Assembly (NCBI GenBank): GCA_027045875.1
Contig: JALUAG010000027.1
Span: 1 to 64,000 of the forward strand
Length of the DNA stretch: 64,000 nt
Direction: 5' to 3'
Source: Alphaproteobacteria bacterium
GTDB lineage: Bacteria > Pseudomonadota > Alphaproteobacteria > Geminicoccales > Geminicoccaceae
Below are positions 25,473 to 34,244 of the stretch, piece by piece (position 1 is the first letter of the stretch; each line of letters opens with the position of its first letter). The translations under genes and the position numbers were made by a program. Below the pieces are notes generated by a model, which was given only the letters and a program-made list of their open reading frames with translations, was not told the DNA's origin and made no database searches.

Positions 25473-26817
25473 GCCGCGGGGGATCGACCGCCTGCCGCGG
25501 CCGATGGCGCTGCCGCCGGCGCCGCGGCCCCTGTCCATCCTCTTCCTCTACAGCCGTCTGCCGCTGCCGATGACCACCGGCGACGAGCTGACCGTCGCCC
25601 ATCTCCTGGAGTTCCTGCACGCCCGCGGCCACCGGGTGGATTTCGTGACCCTGGCCTCGAACCGGCCCGCACTCGCACCGGCACACGAGGAATGGCTCCG
25701 AAGCCGCTGCCGGAGAACGGAAATCATCCCCCACACCGCCATCGGCGGGCTGCTGCGGGCGGGCCTCGGCTGGCTGCGTGGCTGGCCGGCCCAGATCGGC
25801 TATCTCCACTCCCCGGCCCAGCTCGCCCGTACCCGCGAGCTGCTGGCCCGCGAATCCTACGATCTCGCCTATGCCTACTACGTGCGCAGCGCCGAGGCGC
25901 TGCGGCTCGCGCGGGGGCGGGTGCCCGTCACCTTCCTCGCCCTGCAGCTTTCCCAGACCCTCAACACCCGGCGCCTGTCGGAGACCGCGGCGAGCTGGCC
26001 CGAACGGCTCTTCTACCGCTTCGAGAGCCGCCGCATGGGCCGCTACGAGGCCGACATCTGGCGCCATTTCACCCGCACCGTGCTGATCGGCGAGAAGGAC
26101 CGGGAGGCGATCGCCGCCATGTGCCGGGAGCAGGGGCTGGCGGAGATCGACAACGTGGTGTTCGGTCCCCACGGGGTGGACACCGAACGCTTCGCGCCGC
26201 GTGCGGACGTCGCCGAGGAGCCGGCGACGGTGGTGATGTCCGGGGTCATGCGCTACGCCCCCAACGTCGAGGCGGCGCTGTGGCTGGCCCGCGAGGTCTG
26301 GCCGCGGATCCGCGAGGCCCGCCCGGGAGCCCGGCTCTTCCTGGTCGGCCGCGACCCCGTCCCGGCGCTCCGGGAGCTCGACGGCGCGGAAGGCATCACG
26401 GTCACCGGCACGGTGCCCGATCCGGCCGACTACATGGCCCGGGCGACGGTCTGCGTGGCCCCCATCCGGGCCGCCGCCGGGCTGCAGAACAAGCTCCTCG
26501 AATACATGGCCATGGGCCGGGCGGTGGTGGCGACGCCGGTGGCCAACGAGGGGATCGGCGCGCGGCCGGAGCGCGAGCTGCTGCTCGCCGAGACTCCCGG
26601 CGCCTTCGCCGAGGCCGTCCTCTCGCTGATGGCCGATGCCGGGCGGCGGCGGCGCCTGGGCGAGGCGGCGCGGCGTTTCGTGCTCGAACGATGGACCTGG
26701 GAAGGGCCCTTCCTGGCGCTCGAGAAGGCCTTCTACGAGGCGCTCGCGGAGGCCGGCGGCGGAACGCCCGCCGTCTCCTCGGGTCCGCCGACACCGCCGG
26801 TGCGGCCCGGCGGCTGA
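25465..26817 (+). CDS. GT4 glycosyltransferase (PEP-CTERM/Stp1-associated type)
   Basis: 450 residues. The N-terminal region ILFLYSRLPLPMTTGDELTV and the later GPHGVDTERFAP match the TIGR03087-like sugar-transferase group; the C-terminal GT-B donor domain shows VVMSGVMRYAPNVEAALWLA, FLVGRDPVPAL and GLQNKLLEYMAMGRAVVATP. No membrane span is clear. It likely adds a sugar to a polysaccharide or lipid-linked carrier. Its ATG overlaps the GDP-mannose dehydrogenase stop (ATGGCTGA), so the two work together, and a mannuronate or mannose polymer is plausible. The acceptor is unknown. Confidence 0.85.
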   Translation: MAEPRGIDRLPRPMALPPAPRPLSILFLYSRLPLPMTTGDELTVAHLLEFLHARGHRVDFVTLASNRPALAPAHEEWLRSRCRRTEIIPHTAIGGLLRAGLGWLRGWPAQIGYLHSPAQLARTRELLARESYDLAYAYYVRSAEALRLARGRVPVTFLALQLSQTLNTRRLSETAASWPERLFYRFESRRMGRYEADIWRHFTRTVLIGEKDREAIAAMCREQGLAEIDNVVFGPHGVDTERFAPRADVAEEPATVVMSGVMRYAPNVEAALWLAREVWPRIREARPGARLFLVGRDPVPALRELDGAEGITVTGTVPDPADYMARATVCVAPIRAAAGLQNKLLEYMAMGRAVVATPVANEGIGARPERELLLAETPGAFAEAVLSLMADAGRRRRLGEAARRFVLERWTWEGPFLALEKAFYEALAEAGGGTPAVSSGPPTPPVRPGG

Positions 26818-26846
26818 ACCGGCGGGCGGGGCGCGGGAGCCGTCCT

Positions 26847-27875
26847 TCAGGCCACGGCGACGCGCACCACCACCTTGCCGAAGGTGCGGCCCTCGAGGAG
26901 ATCGATGAGCGCCTGCGGGGCCCTTTCGAGCCCTTCGTAGACATGTTCCCGGTATCGGATGCGCCCCTCGCGCAGGAGAGCCGCGACCTCCTCGCGGAAC
27001 CGCTCCTCGAGGGCAGCGTGGTCCCAGACGATCATGCCCTGCAGCCGGAGCCGGCGGACCAGGATCCGGCGCATCAGCAGCGGCGTGCGGTCGGGGCCTT
27101 CCGGCAACCCGGGCAGGTTGTACCAGGCGATGCCGCCGATCACCGGTACGCGACCGTGCAGGTTCATCAGCGGCAGCACCGCCCACAGCACCTCACCGCC
27201 GACCAGCTCCAGATAGACGTCCACTCCCCTCGGACAGGCCGCCTTCAGGCGCCCTTCGAGGTCCGGCTCCCGACGGTCGAGGCAGGCGTCGAAGCCGAGC
27301 TCTTCGGTCACGTAACGGCATTTCTCCGGCCCGCCGGCGATCCCCACCACCCGGCAGCCGCGCAGCTTCGCGAGCTGGCCGGCGAGCGCCCCCACCGCGC
27401 CCGCGGCCGCCGGCACCACCACCGTCTCCCCGGCCTCGGGGCGGGCGATGTCGTGGAGGGCGGCATAGGCCGTGAGCCCGGGCATGCCGAGCACGCCGAG
27501 CCAGGCGGAGAGCGGTGCCTGCCCGGGATCGATCCGCCGCAGCTTCGCCGCGGGCAGCACGAAATGGCTCTGCCACCCCCCCATGCCGACCACGTGATCG
27601 CCCGGAGAGAAGGCTGGGTCCCGGCTTTCCGTCACCATCCCCACGCATTCGCCGTGCATCGGCTCGCCGAGACCCACCGGCGCCGTATAGGAGGGGGCGT
27701 CGCTCATCCGTCCCCGCATGTAGGGGTCGATGGACAGCCACAGGGTGCGGACCAGCACCTCGCCCGGGCCCGGGCGGGGCAGGCGCACCTCCTCGAGCAC
27801 GAAATCGGAATCCACAGGCGCTCCCTTCGGCCGACGTCCGAGAACGATGCGGCGCACCCGTTCGGTGTTCATCAT
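26847..27875 (-). CDS. MDR-family NADP-dependent oxidoreductase (CurA/leukotriene B4 dehydrogenase type)
   Basis: 342 residues, zinc-free medium-chain dehydrogenase. Early it has LSIDPYMRGRM, a family hallmark, then the NADP-binding VPAAAGAVGALAGQLAKLRG and GIAGGPEKC, and DVYLELVGGEVL. Members reduce the alkenal double bond of curcumin, 15-oxo-prostaglandins or 2-alkenals with NADPH. It stands alone between convergent and divergent neighbours; the role here is probably enal detoxification, but this is family-level inference. Confidence 0.9.
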   Translation of the reverse strand: MMNTERVRRIVLGRRPKGAPVDSDFVLEEVRLPRPGPGEVLVRTLWLSIDPYMRGRMSDAPSYTAPVGLGEPMHGECVGMVTESRDPAFSPGDHVVGMGGWQSHFVLPAAKLRRIDPGQAPLSAWLGVLGMPGLTAYAALHDIARPEAGETVVVPAAAGAVGALAGQLAKLRGCRVVGIAGGPEKCRYVTEELGFDACLDRREPDLEGRLKAACPRGVDVYLELVGGEVLWAVLPLMNLHGRVPVIGGIAWYNLPGLPEGPDRTPLLMRRILVRRLRLQGMIVWDHAALEERFREEVAALLREGRIRYREHVYEGLERAPQALIDLLEGRTFGKVVVRVAVA

Positions 27876-28019
27876 CCCTCCCGTCTCCCGTTCATCCGGC
27901 GATCGCGCGCTCCGGCCGCGACGTTCCTGCCGTTAATCGATTGGTAAACATTCTCGTCCAGAAAGGGCAGGCCGAAATCCGCTTCCCGTTCCGAATCCGA
28001 CCACTGCCGAGAGCCGCCC

Positions 28020-29915
28020 ATGTCACCCGTCAAACGCCAGATCCTCGTCATGCTGGTCCTCCCGGTCCTGGGCCTGCTGATCGCTTCCGGCATGATCGTG
28101 CTCGACAGCTTCCGCGAGATCCGGGAACTCTCCCGTTTCAACGCGGCGCTCCGGAGTTTCGAGGCCGGCATGCACGAGCTCTCGCGCGAACTCGGCAAGG
28201 AATTCGTCCTGACCACCGGATACATGAGCGGCGGCAGCAGGGAATACGCCGACCTCATGACCGCCCAGCGCCCGGTGGTGGACGACCTGCGCCAGCGGGT
28301 CACCGCCTACGAGCCGCCGCCGGCGGTCCGTGCCGACGAGGCGCTCGCCAAGGACTACCGGCGGGTGCTGGAGCAGCTCGCGGATCTCGACGGGATCCGC
28401 GAACGCATCGACGGCGGCAAGGTGGGGCGCGACGAGGTGGTGGCCTTCTACCGCGAAGGCATCCTGCGCATCACGCATTATCTGGAGCGTGTCGGCCGGA
28501 CCGTGCCCAACATGGAGATCGCCGGCCGCTTCGAAACCGTCCTGAAACTGTTCCAAGGGCGGGCGGCGGCGGCCGGCGAAGCCGCCTTCGGCCTCGCCCT
28601 CGCCCGCAACGGCACCTTCGATCCGATCATCTATCCGGAATACGTGGCCTCCCACGCCCATCAGCACGCCTTCCTCGAGGATCTGGCGGAGGAGGGCGGC
28701 GAGACCATGACGGCGCTGCTCGACGGCGTTCTGTCCGACGCCGGCCGCACCCTCTACCGTGACTGGGAGAAGACGCTCATCGAGGTGGCGAGCTCCTTCA
28801 ACACCCAGGGGCGGGATCCCGCGGAATGGCTCCGCCTGACGACGGACCGGATCGACGGGCTGTTCGCCCTCGAGCGGCGGCTGACCGACGAGCTCGTGGA
28901 GGCGGCGTCCGTTCAGGAAAGCGCCAACCTGCGCCTGCTGCTCGTCCTGCTCGCCCTGTTGCTCGCGGTCTCCGGTGTCTCGGGATATCTCGTCTGGCGC
29001 GGTTTCGCCTCCATCGACCGCATGCAGGCCGCCGAGGAGCAGGCCCGCGGCGAGGCCGAGCAGCAGCGTCGGCAGACGGCGCGGGAGATCGCCGCCCGTT
29101 TCGAGAGCGAGATCAGCGGCATCGTCGAGAAGCTCGGCCGGCTCATCGGCGAGCTCGAGACCAGTGCCCGGGCGGTGGACGAGAGCGTCGAGAACTCGAA
29201 GAAGGAGAGCGCCAACGCGCTCGGCGCGGTCGAGAAGGCGTCCGCCACCACCCGCTCCATCGCCACCGCCGCCGAGGAGCTCTCCCAGTCGGCGCAGGAG
29301 ATCGCCGAGCAGATCACCCGCTCCAGCGCCATCGCCCGCGACGCCAGCCAGCAGGTGGAACGGGCCAGCGGCACCATGGAAGAGCTCGCCGCCATGACCG
29401 AGAAGATCGGGGCGGTGATCAACCTGATCGCCGACATCGCCGAACAGACCAACCTTCTCGCCCTCAACGCCACCATCGAGGCGGCACGGGCGGGCGAGGC
29501 CGGCAAGGGCTTCGCGGTGGTGGCCCAGGAGGTGAAGTCCCTCGCCACCCAGACCGGCAAGGCGACCCAGGAGATCGCCGCCCAGATCACCGCCGTGCAG
29601 GAGGTCAGCGGCAATGCGGTGGGCGTCATCAAGCAGGTGCGCGAGGTGATGAACGAGGTGGACCATATCGCCGCCACCGTGGCCGCGGCGGTGGAGGAGC
29701 AGAACGCGGCCATCGCCGACATCGCCACCAACACCCAGCAGACCGCCCGCGGCACCGGCGAGATCGAAGGCAGCATCCATCGCATCAGCCGCCAGATCGA
29801 GGCTTCCGGCGAAGCGGCCCGGGTGATGCACGAGAACGCCGACGGCTGTGCCGAAGGGGCGAGATCGCTGAAGGAGCGGATCGAGGCCTTCCTCGCCCGG
29901 ATGCGCGCCGCCTGA
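28020..29915 (+). CDS. Methyl-accepting chemotaxis protein with NIT (nitrate/nitrite-sensing-like) domain
   Basis: 631 residues. TM1 is at about 8-30 (LVMLVLPVLGLLIASGMIVL). The periplasmic part (40-300) is a four-helix NIT-like domain, with ELGKEFVLTTGYMSGGSREY near the first helices. TM2 is at about 302-324. No complete HAMP is evident. The MA signalling domain (about 380-600) contains the hairpin tip EQTNLLALNATIEAARAGEAG (about 475-495). It will cluster with CheA/CheW at the membrane; no che genes are in the window. The ligand of NIT domains is often nitrate or nitrite but is not proven here. Confidence 0.9.
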   Translation: MSPVKRQILVMLVLPVLGLLIASGMIVLDSFREIRELSRFNAALRSFEAGMHELSRELGKEFVLTTGYMSGGSREYADLMTAQRPVVDDLRQRVTAYEPPPAVRADEALAKDYRRVLEQLADLDGIRERIDGGKVGRDEVVAFYREGILRITHYLERVGRTVPNMEIAGRFETVLKLFQGRAAAAGEAAFGLALARNGTFDPIIYPEYVASHAHQHAFLEDLAEEGGETMTALLDGVLSDAGRTLYRDWEKTLIEVASSFNTQGRDPAEWLRLTTDRIDGLFALERRLTDELVEAASVQESANLRLLLVLLALLLAVSGVSGYLVWRGFASIDRMQAAEEQARGEAEQQRRQTAREIAARFESEISGIVEKLGRLIGELETSARAVDESVENSKKESANALGAVEKASATTRSIATAAEELSQSAQEIAEQITRSSAIARDASQQVERASGTMEELAAMTEKIGAVINLIADIAEQTNLLALNATIEAARAGEAGKGFAVVAQEVKSLATQTGKATQEIAAQITAVQEVSGNAVGVIKQVREVMNEVDHIAATVAAAVEEQNAAIADIATNTQQTARGTGEIEGSIHRISRQIEASGEAARVMHENADGCAEGARSLKERIEAFLARMRAA

Positions 29916-30222
29916 ACGCCGGGGGCCTCCGGAGGGGGCGCCGCGGACCGGCGGGACCCGCCGACGGCGACGCGGTTCCGTCCCGCCGGCGCCCTCCCGC
30001 CGTTGCTCCCCGGAACAAGCTCGGGCATGAAGATCCGCGAGCAGCGGAGCGGAATTGCGCATGGACGTGGGCGCCACCCTCGCGGTCACCGGCGGGCCGG
30101 CCGGGGCCTCCCCTCACCGCCGGTCCGATCCCGCCGATGCCCGGGCCGGTGCGGCGTTCCCGATACGGGCAGCGACCATCGCAGCCCGTCCGCCTCGTCC
30201 TCCGCAGCGGTCCTGAGCGCGC
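29916..30222. other. 307-bp intergenic region without a convincing gene
   Basis: Very GC-rich; the first part has long imperfect inverted repeats (ggcgggac near 29957 against gtcccgcc near 29984, flanked by ggcgcc on both sides) that could form a stable hairpin after the chemoreceptor gene. No T-run follows it. Frames are open through it, but none shows family likeness. The promoter of the allA-algG pair should lie at its right end; no clear hexamers are visible. Confidence 0.5.
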
Positions 30223-30720
30223 ATGCCCGAACTCGTTCCGGAACCGCTCACCCGGGAGGCCTTCGCCCCCTTCGGCGACGTCGTGGACAGCGCGGGACGC
30301 GCCGGCGTTCCCGCCAATCACGGCACCGCGCGCCGCTACCCCGCCCTGGCCGGGATCGAGATCCGGGGCCGGGATGCGCGGCCGGTGATCGGCATCTTCG
30401 AGACCCGCCCGGTGCGGCTGCCGTTCCGCCTCCTCGTGATGGAACGCCACCCCCTCGGCAGCCAGGCCTTCCAGCCGCTGCGGGAACATCCCTGGCTCGT
30501 GGTGGTGGCGAGCGATCCGCGCCGCCCCGACGGCTACCGCGCCTTCCTCGCCGAGGGTCGACAGGGGATCGTCTACCGGCCGGGGGTCTGGCACCATTTC
30601 CTGCTCTCCCCGGAACGTCCCGGTCGTTTCCTGGTGGTCGACCGCGAGGGGCCGGGCGGGAATCTCGAGGAATGCGCGGTACGGGATCTCGATCTCCTCC
30701 TGCCACCCCTGCCCGGATGA
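30223..30720 (+). CDS. allA: Ureidoglycolate lyase
   Basis: 165 residues, normal for AllA. It has EAFAPFGDVVD at the start, then IFETRPVRLPFRLLVMERHP, the GIVYRPGVWHHFLL metal/active-site region, and FLVVDREGPGGNLEE. The enzyme splits ureidoglycolate to glyoxylate and urea at the end of purine breakdown. No other allantoin gene is next to it. Its stop overlaps the start of the AlgG-like gene (ATGA), an odd pairing of purine catabolism with polysaccharide modification, so co-transcription may be incidental. Confidence 0.9.
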   Translation: MPELVPEPLTREAFAPFGDVVDSAGRAGVPANHGTARRYPALAGIEIRGRDARPVIGIFETRPVRLPFRLLVMERHPLGSQAFQPLREHPWLVVVASDPRRPDGYRAFLAEGRQGIVYRPGVWHHFLLSPERPGRFLVVDREGPGGNLEECAVRDLDLLLPPLPG

Positions 30721-32204
30721 CCCGCATGCCCCTCTCCGTTTTCCCGGCGCTGCTCCTCCTCTCGCTGCTGCCGGCGACCGCGAGCGGCGACGTCCTCCTC
30801 CTCGAGCGCCGCCTCGAATGGTCGCCGCCGCCCCCTCCCGAGCTTTCCGTCCATCGCGCCGAGGCCCGAGCCGTTCCGCTGCCGGAGCTCACGCCGATCG
30901 AGGTGGAAGTCCGGCCGGCGGAAAAGCTGTCCCGCCTGCGCAGCCGCTTTCTCGACGCCGCCGCCCGGAGTCCCGCCTACGGCGGCGATCGGGGACGCGT
31001 TCCCGCCATCCACCTCGTACGGGGCACCGCCGATCTCGAGACGATCGCCGCCCGCCTGCCGCCGAGCGGGGACACACCCCTCCTGCGCTGCCGGGAACGT
31101 TCCTGCGAGCTGCGCGCGCCCCTGTTCGTCGATGCCGACGCCACGCTGGTGATCGCCGACCGGACGGTGGCCCTCGACGCCGGCCGCGGCGCCATGCTGG
31201 TGGCGGCCGGCCGCCTGTTCCTCGAGCGGGCGACGCTCACCGGCCGCGACGGCGGCGGCCCCGCCCTCTTCCGCGAGCCGGCGCGCTTCCGTCCGTTCCT
31301 GCTGGTCCTTTCGGGCGGTCGGGGCATCCTCCGAGACAGCCGCCTCGGCCATCTCGGCTTCGCCGCCGGCCGCGCCTACGGGCTGACCTTCGCCGCCGAC
31401 CGGCCCGGGGGGGAGCTGCCGCCGCCCACCGGGATCATCATCGGCTCCGAGATCCGCGGCCTCTACTACGGCTTCTACAGCCACGCCGCCCGAGGCGTCC
31501 GCATCCTCGACAATCTCTTCCGGGACAACATCCGCTACGGCATCGATCCCCACGACGACAGCCGCGAACTCCTGATCGCCGGCAACCGGGTCGAGGGCAC
31601 GCGGGAACGGCACGGCATCATCCTCTCCCGGCGGGTGCGCGATTCCGCGGTGATCGGCAACCGGGCGACCGGCAACGGTGGCAGCGGCATCATGCTGGAC
31701 CGGCGCAGCGACCGCGTTCTGGTGGCCGACAACCTCCTCGAGGCCAACGGCGGCGACGGCATCAGCGTCTACGAGAGCGACGACGCCCGGCTGCTGCGCA
31801 ACATCGCCCGCGACAACGCCCGCACCGGCATCCGGGTGCGCAACAGCCGCCGCGTGGTGATCGCCGGCAACCGGATCGTCGCCAACCGGGACGCGGGCAT
31901 CCGGCTCTACACCGGCCCCGCCCCCAAGACCGCCGCCGAGTTCGGACCCGACTTCGCCGCCCGCACCTCCGGCCTGCTCGAGAACAACTTCCTCGACGCC
32001 AACACGGGCGGCGACATCGTCGTCAAGGGTGCCGGGGTCGAATGGCTGGCCCTCGTTCGTGACGGCCCGCCGCCGGCGGATCCGCGGATCGGAGGCGATC
32101 GGATCTGGCGCCGGGCGCTCGCGGCCGTCACCGGGCGCGCGACGCTGCTGGTCGATTCCCGGCTCGTCCCCTCCCCCGAACTCGTCAGCCTTTCCCCGCC
32201 GTGA
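30717..32204 (+). CDS. AlgG-like mannuronan C5-epimerase (right-handed beta-helix)
   Basis: 495 residues from ATG 30717 (another ATG at 30726). The signal peptide is PLSVFPALLLLSLLPATASG. The body is a parallel beta-helix with repeats of the form VIGNRATGNGGSGIMLDR and ISVYESDDARLLRNIARDN. AlgG signatures are present: YGIDPHDDS near residue 273 (DPHD catalytic motif), HGIILSRRV and SVYES. AlgG converts D-mannuronate to L-guluronate in the periplasm. It is a little shorter than Pseudomonas AlgG (about 540). Together with the AlgD-like enzyme at 24 kb it suggests an alginate-like exopolymer whose polymerase genes lie elsewhere. Its 3' end overlaps tctA by 20 bases, tail to tail. Confidence 0.82.
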   Translation: MTRMPLSVFPALLLLSLLPATASGDVLLLERRLEWSPPPPPELSVHRAEARAVPLPELTPIEVEVRPAEKLSRLRSRFLDAAARSPAYGGDRGRVPAIHLVRGTADLETIAARLPPSGDTPLLRCRERSCELRAPLFVDADATLVIADRTVALDAGRGAMLVAAGRLFLERATLTGRDGGGPALFREPARFRPFLLVLSGGRGILRDSRLGHLGFAAGRAYGLTFAADRPGGELPPPTGIIIGSEIRGLYYGFYSHAARGVRILDNLFRDNIRYGIDPHDDSRELLIAGNRVEGTRERHGIILSRRVRDSAVIGNRATGNGGSGIMLDRRSDRVLVADNLLEANGGDGISVYESDDARLLRNIARDNARTGIRVRNSRRVVIAGNRIVANRDAGIRLYTGPAPKTAAEFGPDFAARTSGLLENNFLDANTGGDIVVKGAGVEWLALVRDGPPPADPRIGGDRIWRRALAAVTGRATLLVDSRLVPSPELVSLSPP

Positions 32205-33711
32205 CGGGACGGTTGCGTCGTTCCCGGAGGAACTGGATGAGCGGCGTCGCCAGCACGAGCAGGGTGAGGAGGGTGATGCCGAGGGTGATCGGCCGCTCCC
32301 ACAGGAAGGCCAGGGAGCCGTCCCAGAGCAGCAGCGAGCGGCGCAGGTTCTCCTCCATCAGGCGGCCGAGGACGAAGGCCAGGATCATCGGCGCCATGGG
32401 AAAGCCGGCCAGACGCAGCACCACCGCGACGACGGCGAACAGCACCATGAGCTGGATGTCGAAGGTGTTGAAGGAGATGAGATAGACCCCGGTCAGGGAG
32501 AAGAAGAGGATGAGCGGGATCAGGATCCGCCGCGGCAGGGCGAGGAGGCGGGCGATGTAGGGGATGAGCGGCAGATTGAGAACGAGCAGGATGACGTTAC
32601 CGATGTACATCGACAGGATCACCGACCAGAAGACGTCCGGCCGTTCCACGAACAGCCGCGGGCCGGGCTGGATGCCGAAGGAGATGAGGGCGCCGAGCAT
32701 CACCGCGGTGGTGCCCGAACCCGGGATGCCGAGGGTCAGCAGCGGCACGAAGGAACCCGAGCAGGCGGCGTTGTTGGCGGTCTCGGGAGCGGCCAGCCCC
32801 CTGAGCGAGCCCCTGCCGAACTCCTCCTTCCTCCCCGCCGGGGCGATGTGCCGCTCCATGCCGTAGGCCAGGAAGGAGGCGATGGTGGCGCCCGCTCCGG
32901 GCAGTACACCGATCAGGAATCCGAGGAGCGAGGAGCGGCCGATCACCGGCGCGATCTCCCGCACCTCCCGCCGGTCGAGCCTGAGGGAGCCCATGCCGCC
33001 GCGGAGCGCTCTCTCGGCCTCGGCCGAGGGCCTCTCCCGCTTGAGTACCAGCATCAGCGCCTCCGACAGGGCGAAGGTGGCCATCGCCAGCAGCAGGAAG
33101 CTGATGCCGTCCAGGAGATCGATGCTGCCGAAGGTGAAGCGGGAGACGTCCGAGCTCACGTCCTGGCCGACGGTGGCCAGCATCAGCCCGAGCACGGTCA
33201 TCAGCAGCGCCTTCAGGAACTGGCCGCGGCCGGCGAAGGCGGAGACCGCGGTGAGACCCAGCACCATGAGAGCGAAATAGTCCGGCGACTGGAAGGAAAG
33301 GGCGACGCTGGCCAGCGCCGGAGCGGCCAGCAGCAGAAAGACGGCGGCGATGGTGCCGCCCGAAAAGGAGGCATAGGCGGCGACGGCCAGGGCCTTGCCG
33401 GCGAACCCCTTCCTGGCCATGGGATAGCCGTCGAAGGCGGTGGCCACGGTACCCGCCACGCCCGGGGCGTTGATCAGGATCGAGCTCGTGGAGCCGCCGA
33501 AGATGGCCCCGTAGTAGACCCCCGCCATGAGGATGAGGCCGGCCGCCGGGTCGAGCCCGTACGTCACGGGGATCATCAGGGCGATGGCGGAGATCGGCCC
33601 CAGCCCGGGCAGCATGCCGATGAAGGTGCCGGCGAAGCAGCCGATCGCCACCATCAGCAGGTTGAGGGGCTGCAGCGCGGTGGTCAGCCCGATCCACAGG
33701 CCCTCGATCAT
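32185..33711 (-). CDS. tctA: Tripartite tricarboxylate transporter, large membrane subunit TctA
   Basis: 508 residues, very hydrophobic, about 10-12 spans. TctA signatures: GTFIGMLPGLGPISAIALMIP near the start, YYGAIFGGSTSSILINAPG, and GVLPGAGATIASFLAYGMER in the second half, the two inverted-repeat halves of the family. It forms the transport channel of a TTT system, taking citrate or similar from TctC. Its ATG overlaps the tctB stop by 4 bases. The last gene of the long minus-strand chain from ada. Confidence 0.95.
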   Translation of the reverse strand: MIEGLWIGLTTALQPLNLLMVAIGCFAGTFIGMLPGLGPISAIALMIPVTYGLDPAAGLILMAGVYYGAIFGGSTSSILINAPGVAGTVATAFDGYPMARKGFAGKALAVAAYASFSGGTIAAVFLLLAAPALASVALSFQSPDYFALMVLGLTAVSAFAGRGQFLKALLMTVLGLMLATVGQDVSSDVSRFTFGSIDLLDGISFLLLAMATFALSEALMLVLKRERPSAEAERALRGGMGSLRLDRREVREIAPVIGRSSLLGFLIGVLPGAGATIASFLAYGMERHIAPAGRKEEFGRGSLRGLAAPETANNAACSGSFVPLLTLGIPGSGTTAVMLGALISFGIQPGPRLFVERPDVFWSVILSMYIGNVILLVLNLPLIPYIARLLALPRRILIPLILFFSLTGVYLISFNTFDIQLMVLFAVVAVVLRLAGFPMAPMILAFVLGRLMEENLRRSLLLWDGSLAFLWERPITLGITLLTLLVLATPLIQFLRERRNRPVTAGKG

Positions 33712-34187
33712 CCGGTGATCCCGAGCCGGGCCAGGAAGGGATCGGCGAGATAGATGCCGAGCAGCCCCTGGAGGAGGAACTGGAACACGGCGACCAGCGG
33801 GAAGGAGACGAGGAACAGCATCCAGGGCCGCCGCTCGCCGAGGAGCAGGTAGCCCGCCAGCAGGAAGAAGGAGGTGGAGAGGAAGAAGCCGAAGCGCTGG
33901 ATGGTGAGCCCGTAGGCGATCATCAGCAGGAGCAGCGCCGCCACCCGCAGCCAGTCGTAGTTCAGGATCTCCCGGAGACGGGGACGGGGATCGGGATCGA
34001 CCGGGGAGACCAGCAGGAGGAAGGACACGATCCCGCCCGTCCAGGCGAGGGCGGTCGGAAAGGTGCGGGCGGTGAAGGCCTCGTCCTCGCCGCCGAAATA
34101 GAGCTCGATCTGCTGCGCCTCGACGCCGTAGGCGATGGACAGGGCCAGGAAGATCAGCGCCCAGACGCGATCACGGTGGAGCAGCAT
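33708..34187 (-). CDS. tctB: Tripartite tricarboxylate transporter, small membrane subunit TctB
   Basis: 159 residues with about four transmembrane spans and a short cytosolic loop (DPDPRPRLREI) in the middle. Sequence identity among TctB proteins is low; the call rests on size, topology and the position between TctC and TctA. It stabilises the TctA channel. Its stop overlaps the tctA start. Confidence 0.88.
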   Translation of the reverse strand: MLLHRDRVWALIFLALSIAYGVEAQQIELYFGGEDEAFTARTFPTALAWTGGIVSFLLLVSPVDPDPRPRLREILNYDWLRVAALLLLMIAYGLTIQRFGFFLSTSFFLLAGYLLLGERRPWMLFLVSFPLVAVFQFLLQGLLGIYLADPFLARLGITG

Positions 34188-34244
34188 GGACCCGCCGGAA
34201 AGGCGGGCGGACGGCCGCGCGGGCCGCCCGCCCGGCGTCTCGGA

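Noticed and set aside
29916-30222. Candidate small gene in the gap before allA
   Set aside because: A frame starting at 30003 runs in frame into the AlgG gene, but its first part has no family likeness or ribosome site; the allA and algG starts are better supported.
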